A stretch of 6,959 nucleotides of DNA from EC70 sp018675395 (lineage in GTDB: Bacteria > Verrucomicrobiota > Verrucomicrobiia > Verrucomicrobiales > DEV007), in NCBI GenBank assembly GCA_018675395.1, contig JABGYE010000042.1:1-6959 (forward strand). Direction: 5' to 3'. The notes under the pieces are model-generated. The model searched no databases. It was not told the DNA's origin and saw only the letters and a program-made list of their open reading frames with translations. The first letter of the stretch is position 1; each line of letters opens with the position of its first letter. This document shows positions 1-5,753 of the stretch, piece by piece. A program made the position numbers and the translations under genes.

Positions 1-1
1 C

Positions 2-2086
2 AGTGAGGGGTGGTCAGTAGTTGAAATGGCAGAGCCTGATAGTGGGAGGATTATGCATTATGACCGTACTTCTCTTCATCGGGTAGAACCTTTCATTGGT
101 AAAATTGCCAGCTCTTATGATGCTGTGCATGATGCTTTTAAAGCCAAGCTTTCAAAAACATTCCCCAAGAAATTTACTGAATGGGTAGAGTCTATGCCAA
201 AAGGTATTAATCTTGAGACGGATGAATTGGTGGGGAGTCTACTGAAGGATCCGGTCAAGGCATCTTTACGCTTTGAGGTGGTGGGCGAAGAGATTGATTG
301 GTTTGATCTTAAGGTAGTTGTTAATGTGGATGGTGAGGACCTTTCTGAAGATGAGATCCGAGACTTAGTAGAAGCTCGTGGTGATTTCGTAAGGACTAAG
401 GGCGGGAGTTGGGTCCGGGTCGCTTTCGATTTAGGCGAAGGTCAGCGAGAGGCCGTTGAGCGTCTTGGAATTGATCCTTATGATATTTCCGGTGACAGCC
501 ACAGGATGCATGCTTTGCAGTTAAACGATCCGGCAGTCAAAGAAGTTTTTGATGTCAAAGCCTGGGATAAAATCTGCAAGAGAGCCGAAGAGGTCAAGCT
601 TCGCGTGAGTCCTGCTGTGCCATCGAATTTAAAAGCTGAACTGAGACCCTATCAGGTCGAGGGTTTTCATTTTCTTTCTTACTTGGCAACTAATAGCTTT
701 GGAGGAATTCTTGCGGATGATATGGGCCTTGGAAAGACAGTGCAGAGTCTTTGCTGGATCCTTTGGTTGCGTGGCAGAGCAGAAGGTAAACCACTACCGA
801 GCTTGGTAGTATGTCCGAAGTCAGTTCTAGATGTATGGTCTGGAGAAGTGAAGAAATTCTCTCCGGATATCCGTGTTCAGGTCCTACGAACAAAAGATGA
901 GCTGGATATGGATACTTTGAGAGAAGACGTGGATCTTCTTGTTCTTAATTATGCGCAATTGCGTGTGGGTGAAGAAAAACTAACTAAGCAAGAGTGGTTA
1001 GCTGTAATATTAGATGAAGGGCAGCAAATCAAGAATCCAGACTCAATGGCAGCAAAAGCTTCAAGGAAGCTCCAGTCAGAGAATCGTATAGTTCTTACAG
1101 GAACGCCCATTGAGAACCGCCTAATGGATGTTTGGTCATTGATGGCTTTTGCTATGCCTGGGGTTCTGGGTGATAAAAAATATTTCCGTAAACGTTTTGA
1201 TAGGAGGAAGGATGCTACTGCGCAATCACGTTTGTCGGCGAGGCTTAGACCTTTCCTTTTACGTAGGACCAAAGGGCAAGTGGCAATGGATCTTCCTCCG
1301 CGAATTGAAGAGCAGGTGTACTGCTCAATGGATGAGACTCAGGCTGAGATTTATCAAAACGAGATGAAGAAAGCTCAAGAGACAATTCTTGGGATGGGTT
1401 CCGAAAAAGAGCTGCGCAAAAACAGCTTAATGGTTTTACAAACTTTAATGAGGTTACGGCAGATATGTTGTCATCCAGCCCTTTTGGATTCAGCGAATAT
1501 AGGAGCTGAAAGTGCAAAACTTAATGCGTTATTTTATTTGTTGGATCAGCTCCGAGAAGAGGGACACAAAGTCCTTGTGTTCTCGCAGTTTGTTAAGATG
1601 TTAGATATTATTAAGGATAGGCTAGAAGATGAGAATCGGCCTTACAGTTATTTGACTGGACAGACTCAGGACCGCGGAAAGGTCATTGAAGAGTTTCAGA
1701 CAACAGAGGATCCTTCAGTCTTTTTACTTTCATTGAAGGCCGGTGGAAGTGGTTTGAATCTTACTTCCGCTTCTTATGTGATTCTTTATGATCCTTGGTG
1801 GAACCCAGCAGTTGAGAATCAGGCTATTGATAGAACTCACAGAATAGGACAAAAGAACCGAGTCATTGCTTATCGTTTATTGATGCGAAATACAATAGAG
1901 GAAAAGGTTCGTGTTTTGCAGGAACAAAAACAGCAAATGTTGGATGATGTTCTTGGAGAAGAAGCCTTCTCGCGTAGCCTAGAAATGAAGGACATTAAGT
2001 ATCTATTCAGCCCTGACCAGGACCTTGAAGAGGAGGGGCAGGCCGTTGATATTATTGAAACTGAGCAATGGATTGATGAAAAATAG
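2..2086 (+). CDS. SNF2-family DEAD/DEAH-box helicase (5' end outside window)
   Basis: This is the C-terminal 694 residues of a bacterial SNF2/Rad54-type ATPase that translocates on double-stranded DNA. Numbered from the first ATG (base 26), residues about 60-200 resemble the bacterial SNF2-associated domain. The two RecA-like lobes follow: LRPYQ (206-210), Walker A DDMGLGKT (231-238), Walker B DEGQ (330-333), motif III TGT (358-360), motif IV VLVFSQF (516-522), motif V around LKAGGSGLNLT (570-580) and motif VI QAIDRTHRIGQ (599-609). All ATPase motifs are intact, and the protein ends in an acidic tail. The frame has no stop from base 2 to the ATG, and that ATG has no well-spaced Shine-Dalgarno. 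Family members of this type are usually around 1000 residues, often with an N-terminal SWIM zinc finger, so the start is most likely upstream. The family is certain. The biological role (transcription recycling like RapA, repair, or defence) cannot be told from this window, and the neighbours do not suggest defence. Confidence 0.95.
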   Translation, partial: SEGWSVVEMAEPDSGRIMHYDRTSLHRVEPFIGKIASSYDAVHDAFKAKLSKTFPKKFTEWVESMPKGINLETDELVGSLLKDPVKASLRFEVVGEEIDWFDLKVVVNVDGEDLSEDEIRDLVEARGDFVRTKGGSWVRVAFDLGEGQREAVERLGIDPYDISGDSHRMHALQLNDPAVKEVFDVKAWDKICKRAEEVKLRVSPAVPSNLKAELRPYQVEGFHFLSYLATNSFGGILADDMGLGKTVQSLCWILWLRGRAEGKPLPSLVVCPKSVLDVWSGEVKKFSPDIRVQVLRTKDELDMDTLREDVDLLVLNYAQLRVGEEKLTKQEWLAVILDEGQQIKNPDSMAAKASRKLQSENRIVLTGTPIENRLMDVWSLMAFAMPGVLGDKKYFRKRFDRRKDATAQSRLSARLRPFLLRRTKGQVAMDLPPRIEEQVYCSMDETQAEIYQNEMKKAQETILGMGSEKELRKNSLMVLQTLMRLRQICCHPALLDSANIGAESAKLNALFYLLDQLREEGHKVLVFSQFVKMLDIIKDRLEDENRPYSYLTGQTQDRGKVIEEFQTTEDPSVFLLSLKAGGSGLNLTSASYVILYDPWWNPAVENQAIDRTHRIGQKNRVIAYRLLMRNTIEEKVRVLQEQKQQMLDDVLGEEAFSRSLEMKDIKYLFSPDQDLEEEGQAVDIIETEQWIDEK

Positions 2087-2156
2087 AGTATTATAAGGGA
2101 TCTTTTATTATTAAGGCGTAATTGTCACATAATCTGATGTTCATGTTTACAGCGGT

Positions 2157-2182
2157 GGAATTTTAGTAGAATTCCTTATTTT
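2157..2182 (+). terminator. Weak candidate intrinsic terminator after the helicase gene
   Basis: A perfect 6 bp inverted repeat, GGAATT and AATTCC, has a 7-base loop (2163-2169) and is followed by the T-rich run TTATTTT. It lies about 70 bp after the helicase stop codon. The stem is short and AT-rich and the T-tract is interrupted, so this is only a candidate. No better terminator is visible in the 214 bp gap. Confidence 0.3.
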
Positions 2183-2216
2183 ATAGGTTTTAAGTATAAA
2201 AGTGGACTATTTTAAG

Positions 2217-2248
2217 AGTCAGTTTTATTTATTTCTAAAGTCAGTTCT
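2217..2248 (+). promoter_or_regulatory. Direct repeats 22 bp apart upstream of the secreted-protein gene
   Basis: AGTCAGTTTT (2217-2226) and AGTCAGTTCT (2239-2248) differ at one base in ten and start 22 bp apart, about two helical turns, so they face the same side of the DNA. An imperfect palindrome GGCTTGAAGCC (2249-2259) abuts the second copy. A -10-like TATAAA lies just upstream at 2195-2200 but has no convincing -35. The arrangement would suit a regulator binding site in the leader or promoter of the gene at 2301. This is pattern-based inference only. Confidence 0.25.
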
Positions 2249-2300
2249 GGCTTGAAGCCTAAAAGATCAGTCATATCATTAGCATCGGGGGAATCTAATA

Positions 2301-3218
2301 ATGAAAATTAATAACTTAATCTTAATCTTTACGATCTTGTTATCGTTTAATGGTATTGTTTCTGCAAAGGTTTTTGAAGATCAGTTCGGTCGCATAATGA
2401 ACGCGGAACTAATTTCTCATACTGGGGCAGAGGGAGAAAATGTAACCATCAAAAAGAGCGGCAAGAAGATTGTCGTGAAGGTTGCTCTTTTTAGTGAGAA
2501 GGATCAAAAGTTTATAAGAGGATGGATGAAAGAAACTCCTCCGACACTCGATTATAATTTCCGAGTAGAAGTTGCAAAAAAAGAAATTCAATCAAAGCCT
2601 TCTGCAAATCCTTTTGAGAAGTCATCCTCAGGGAAGACAGCTTTTCTGATGAGATTAACAAATTTAACTAGGCAACCTGTCAATGGTTTGCGTGTTGAGT
2701 ATCGAGCTTACATGAAAGATTATGGCGGTGGGCGTTCTTCTGATGATGATAAAGAGAGTGATAAAGAGGGTGATAAAGAGGGTGATAGAGGAGGACGCGG
2801 TGGTTTTTCAGAAGAGCAGATAGAAGAATATTTGCGTAGTAGATTTGGTAGAGGAAGAGGAGGTAGAGGAAGTTCACGAGGGAGTTCCGCAAAGCCTAAG
2901 ATAACTCATGTTGAGGAATCTAAGGACATTGAGGAGGCCTTAGATTATAATCAATCAGTGACTATAGAGTCTAAGGCAATGCGACTCGATTCGGGTAAGA
3001 ATAGATATTCTTCAGGTAAATGGAGAGATGAGTTGATAGGAGTGATCGTTAGAGTTTTTGAACCGGGTGGTGAAATGGTCTACGAGTATAGAGATCAATC
3101 TACAAAAGATTATATATGGGCTGAGAGTAGTGGCCCAGTCCGTGGATTTACGGATGAAGGATCGGATGATCGATTCGATGATGTGAATAAACCTATCCGC
3201 GGGTTTACTGGCGAATAA
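2301..3218 (+). CDS. Secreted SHD1-like protein with Arg/Gly-rich insert
   Basis: This is a 305-residue exported protein of unknown function. Residues 1-22 form a signal peptide: Lys2, a hydrophobic core LILIFTILL, and a likely cleavage after Ser-Ala at 21-22. Residues about 24-76 (FEDQFGR ... FSEKDQKFIRGW) match the small SHD1-like module found at the N-terminus of many exported Verrucomicrobiota and Planctomycetota proteins. The remainder is a beta-rich region, about 84-138 and 199-273, with alternating hydrophobic strands such as AFLMRLTNLT and LIGVIVRVFEPGG. It is interrupted by a low-complexity insert at about 141-198, first Asp/Lys/Glu-rich and then Arg/Gly/Ser-rich. The C-terminus repeats a short motif, VRGFTDE (280-286) and IRGFTGE (299-305). 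The ATG is preceded by GGGGGAA (2287-2293), a weak ribosome-binding site. The reading frame and export signal are clear. The domain match is by eye and the function is unknown. A periplasmic or surface structural or binding role is plausible. Confidence 0.85.
   Translation: MKINNLILIFTILLSFNGIVSAKVFEDQFGRIMNAELISHTGAEGENVTIKKSGKKIVVKVALFSEKDQKFIRGWMKETPPTLDYNFRVEVAKKEIQSKPSANPFEKSSSGKTAFLMRLTNLTRQPVNGLRVEYRAYMKDYGGGRSSDDDKESDKEGDKEGDRGGRGGFSEEQIEEYLRSRFGRGRGGRGSSRGSSAKPKITHVEESKDIEEALDYNQSVTIESKAMRLDSGKNRYSSGKWRDELIGVIVRVFEPGGEMVYEYRDQSTKDYIWAESSGPVRGFTDEGSDDRFDDVNKPIRGFTGE
2748..2795 (+). repeat. In-frame 12 bp tandem repeat (Asp-Lys-Glu-Gly)
   Basis: There are four 12 bp units: GATAAAGAGAGT, two exact copies of GATAAAGAGGGT, and a diverged GATAGAGGAGGA. 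They encode DKES, DKEG, DKEG and DRGG. The unit is a multiple of three, so copy changes keep the frame. The array opens the low-complexity insert of the secreted protein and runs into a Gly/Arg-rich stretch up to about 2890. Confidence 0.9.
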
Positions 3219-3247
3219 GCCATTGTGATTTAAATTAGCTAACTAGT

Positions 3248-5296
3248 TTAGTGAATTCTTTGGCCAGGTAAGGCTCCATCGTCTGGTGAAACTAGGTAGA
3301 CTTCTTTTCCTCCTGGTCCAGAAGCTATTACCATCCCTTCGCTGACTCCGAATTTCATTTTACGTGGTGCGAGGTTAGCCACCATAACAACTAGCCGGCC
3401 CACTAATTCCTCAGGCTCATAAGCGGACTTGATCCCTGCAAAAACGTTCCTTCTTTCATCTCCACCAAGACTCAAGGTTAGCTGTACTAATTTCCTTGCT
3501 TCTGGAACTTCCTTAGCTTCTACGATCCGTGCGACACGAAGATCAGGTTTCATGAAATCATCAAAACTAATTTCTTCAGCTAATGGTTCTTCTTTTAGAG
3601 GTGATTCGCTATCGTTCCAAGTAGAGTTTACCTCTCCAACTTGGTTGCTTTCTAGTTCTTTGGCAGCTTCTTCTTTGCTTTCTTCTGTCATGGATTCAAT
3701 GTTCTTGGGGTCAACACGGTTCATCATGTGTTTGAATTTATTTATTTTAATACCTGTCAGCGGAGAGAGGCTTTGATCCCAAGACTGGATAGGTTCACCG
3801 AACAGTTCTTCTGTCTTTTTTGCGAGTGATGGTAATACAGGGGCCAAATAAATTGCTAGTTGTCTAAATACGTTCAGAGCAATTGTGCAAACGTCTTGTA
3901 GTTCTTTTGCTTTTTCAGGATCTTTGCGCAATTCCCAAGGAGCATTCTGCTCGACGAAAGGGTTTGCTTTGTCAGCAATTTCTAGAATTCGGCGCATCGC
4001 ATGTGAATAATTGCCGTCTTCATAATCCTTGGCAATTGCACTTCCTTCTTTAGCCGCTGTTTCGAACAGACCCCCATCATTAGGATAATTATCAGAGAGT
4101 CCTGAGTCAGAGACAAACTTGGCAGTCCTACTAGCAAGGTTAATAACTTTACCAACTAAGTCTGCGTTTACCTTGGCTGCAAAATCCTCAAGGTTCAGGT
4201 CAATGTCCTCAACTTTACTAGAGAGTCGGCTAGCATAATAGTAACGGAGAGCAGAAGGATTGAGGTGCTTTAGGTAAGTTGACGCTTTAATGAAAGTTCC
4301 TTTGCTTTTTGCCATTTTTTCACCATCCACAGTAAGGAATCCATGTATATGAACTTTGGTTGGCAGTGAATAGGAAGAGGTTCTGAGCATTGCTGGCCAG
4401 AATAAAGTGTGAAAGTACTGGATATCTTTACCTATGAAATGATGTATCTCAGTTTGATCATTCTTCCACCAATCATCAATATTTTCTTTTTCACGATGGC
4501 ACCATTCTTTTGTGCTGGCGATATAGCCGATAGGAGCATCAAACCAAACGTACCAGTAGTTTCCTGGGCTGTCAGGGATCTCAAATCCAAAGTAGGGTGA
4601 GGGACGAGATATGTCCCAGTCTTTGAGTTTTTCATTTAGAAAATAGTTCTTAAGATAATTAGAACTTTCAGGGGGCAAGGTTCCGCTCTGTGTCCACTCG
4701 TCCAAGAAGTCATGCAATTTTTCTATATGAACAAATAAGTGTTTTGCACTGCGAGTTTCAGGGACCGTTTCTGAAAGTTTGCTTATAGGATCAATTAGAT
4801 CTTTTGGGGTATAAGTCTCTCCGCACTTTGAACAGTTATCACCTGGTTGGTCTAATGTTTTGCAGGATGGGCACGTTCCACGAACCATTCTGTCGGCTAG
4901 AAACATTTCTTTCTCCGTGTCGTAGAGTTGTTCTATCTCTTTCTCTATGACCATGCCCGCTTCGTTTAATGATTCCCATATTTCGTTACAGGTTTCCTTA
5001 TTTGCTTCGCTATTGGTGCTTCCGTAATGATCAAATTTTATATCAAAACCAGAGAAATCTTCTTGGTGTGATTTGGACATTTCTGCAATTAGATCGTCCT
5101 CGGTCCGGCCCTCACTAGCGGCCCGTATCATGATAGCAGTTCCGTGAGTATCATCCGCGCACACGTAAATAGTCCTGTTCCCTTGTAATCTCTGAAACCT
5201 TGCCCAAATATCAGTTTGAATATATTCGACCAAGTGGCCTAAATGAATATGGCCATTTGCGTAGGGTAGGGCAGATGTTACTAGGATCCTGCGCAT
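3248..5296 (-). CDS. metG: Methionyl-tRNA synthetase with C-terminal tRNA-binding domain
   Basis: This cytoplasmic class I synthetase charges tRNA(Met), and initiator tRNA, with methionine. It has 682 residues, about the length of the E. coli enzyme (677). The order is the Rossmann catalytic core with PYANGHIHLGH (11-21; HIGH motif HLGH 18-21), and a connective-peptide zinc knuckle with Cys142, 145, 155 and 158 in the CX2C-X9-CX2C spacing of the E. coli class. Next come WFDAPIGY (251-258) and the signature loop KMAKS (327-331), where the usual middle Ser is Ala. The helical anticodon-binding domain spans about 370-525, followed by an acidic linker (about 526-575). The C-terminal OB-fold of the Trbp111/EMAPII type (about 576-682) normally dimerises the enzyme and helps hold tRNA. 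The ATG at 5296-5294 is chosen because the protein starts MRRILVTSALPYANG, as family members do. No good Shine-Dalgarno precedes it. It is the last gene of the minus-strand set and converges on the secreted-protein gene with a 29 bp gap and no clear terminator. Confidence 0.98.
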   Translation of the reverse strand: MRRILVTSALPYANGHIHLGHLVEYIQTDIWARFQRLQGNRTIYVCADDTHGTAIMIRAASEGRTEDDLIAEMSKSHQEDFSGFDIKFDHYGSTNSEANKETCNEIWESLNEAGMVIEKEIEQLYDTEKEMFLADRMVRGTCPSCKTLDQPGDNCSKCGETYTPKDLIDPISKLSETVPETRSAKHLFVHIEKLHDFLDEWTQSGTLPPESSNYLKNYFLNEKLKDWDISRPSPYFGFEIPDSPGNYWYVWFDAPIGYIASTKEWCHREKENIDDWWKNDQTEIHHFIGKDIQYFHTLFWPAMLRTSSYSLPTKVHIHGFLTVDGEKMAKSKGTFIKASTYLKHLNPSALRYYYASRLSSKVEDIDLNLEDFAAKVNADLVGKVINLASRTAKFVSDSGLSDNYPNDGGLFETAAKEGSAIAKDYEDGNYSHAMRRILEIADKANPFVEQNAPWELRKDPEKAKELQDVCTIALNVFRQLAIYLAPVLPSLAKKTEELFGEPIQSWDQSLSPLTGIKINKFKHMMNRVDPKNIESMTEESKEEAAKELESNQVGEVNSTWNDSESPLKEEPLAEEISFDDFMKPDLRVARIVEAKEVPEARKLVQLTLSLGGDERRNVFAGIKSAYEPEELVGRLVVMVANLAPRKMKFGVSEGMVIASGPGGKEVYLVSPDDGALPGQRIH

Positions 5297-5325
5297 TGTG
5301 GGTAAGATTACTTATTAGGTTAACT

Positions 5326-5357
5326 GGTTACAGTTTAGTTTATATCGAACTGAAACC
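5326..5357 (-). promoter_or_regulatory. Inverted repeat centred on a -10-like box upstream of metG
   Basis: On the plus strand, GGTTACAGTT (5326-5335) and AACTGAAACC (5348-5357) are 10 bp arms complementary at nine positions, separated by 12 bp. The exact centre of the dyad holds TATAAA on the minus strand (5344-5339), a -10-like hexamer. If it is used, transcription would start near 5332, giving a leader of about 36 bases before the metG ATG. The arms are 22 bp apart centre to centre, which fits a dimeric repressor over a promoter. A matching -35 is not evident (minus-strand TCCTAG). The same arms could instead fold as an RNA hairpin in a read-through transcript. In that case a competing hairpin, AACTG/CAGTT at 5335-5322 on the minus strand, shares one arm. 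Confidence 0.4.
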
Positions 5358-5386
5358 CTAACTAGGATAACTGCAAATATCTTCTT

Positions 5387-5716
5387 CTATTTCAACTTGC
5401 CTCCAATGCCAATGACTGTTGCGTTTGATTTTGCGGCTTCAGCTTCTTTGATTTGCCCATTTTTCATATACATTTGGGATAGGGAAGTCCATGCTAGTTG
5501 GTCATTTGGCCTCAGATCAGTTGCCATTAGGCCAGCACCAATTGCTTCTTTTAGCTTTCCCGATTTCATAAGAGCCATTCCTAATGCGTGCCAACCATCG
5601 AAGAATTTTGGATCAACCTCTATGGATCTTTTATATTTTTCTGCGGCAGAATCTATATTGCCTATAGCAATCATGCCGTTCCCTTCATCATATAAATCCT
5701 GAGCCGATTCTGACAT
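5387..5716 (-). CDS. Small TPR protein
   Basis: A 109-residue protein made almost entirely of tetratricopeptide repeats, helical hairpins that bind other proteins. Three units can be seen: about 5-36 (LYDEGNGMIAIGN, then AAEKYKRSIEVDP), about 39-70 (DGWHALGMALMKSGK, then AIGAGLMATDLRP), and about 73-100 (LAWTSLSQMYMKNGQ, then EAEAAK). The second is the most canonical, with Trp42, Leu45, Gly46 and Pro70. There is no signal peptide or membrane segment, so it is probably cytoplasmic. I chose the ATG at 5716. An in-frame TTG immediately before it (5719) adds one residue and is less likely. It starts 37 bp after the stop of the upstream folding-factor gene and ends 90 bp before metG, so it may belong to one transcript. 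A -10-like TATTAT on the minus strand (5732-5727) lies so close to the ATG that any transcript from it would be nearly leaderless. The partner and specific role are unknown. Confidence 0.88.
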   Translation of the reverse strand: MSESAQDLYDEGNGMIAIGNIDSAAEKYKRSIEVDPKFFDGWHALGMALMKSGKLKEAIGAGLMATDLRPNDQLAWTSLSQMYMKNGQIKEAEAAKSNATVIGIGGKLK

Positions 5717-5753
5717 CAACTAGTATATAATATATTAAGGATGATGAGTGTTA

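Noticed and set aside
949..1517. Minus-strand open frames opposite the helicase gene
   Set aside because: They overlap the conserved SNF2 motifs on the other strand and show no features of their own.
2137..2166. Nine-codon open frame in the gap after the helicase gene
   Set aside because: It is too short to support without a ribosome-binding site, and it overlaps the candidate hairpin.
3239..3251. Small inverted repeat in the gap between the converging genes, considered as a two-way terminator
   Set aside because: The stem is about 4 bp and AT-rich with no flanking T-tracts, too weak to call.
3429..3776. Plus-strand open frame of 115 codons opposite metG
   Set aside because: It is antisense to the MetRS linker and tRNA-binding domain, has no recognisable domain or ribosome-binding site, and is explained as a shadow frame.
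5297..5386. T-box or SAM riboswitch upstream of metG
   Set aside because: At 90 bp the gap is too short, and no T-box sequence, SAM-riboswitch core or strong terminator stem is visible. Only the simple dyad is supported.
5397..5702. Plus-strand open frame of 101 codons opposite the TPR gene
   Set aside because: It mirrors the TPR gene almost end to end, and the TPR reading has clear repeat motifs.
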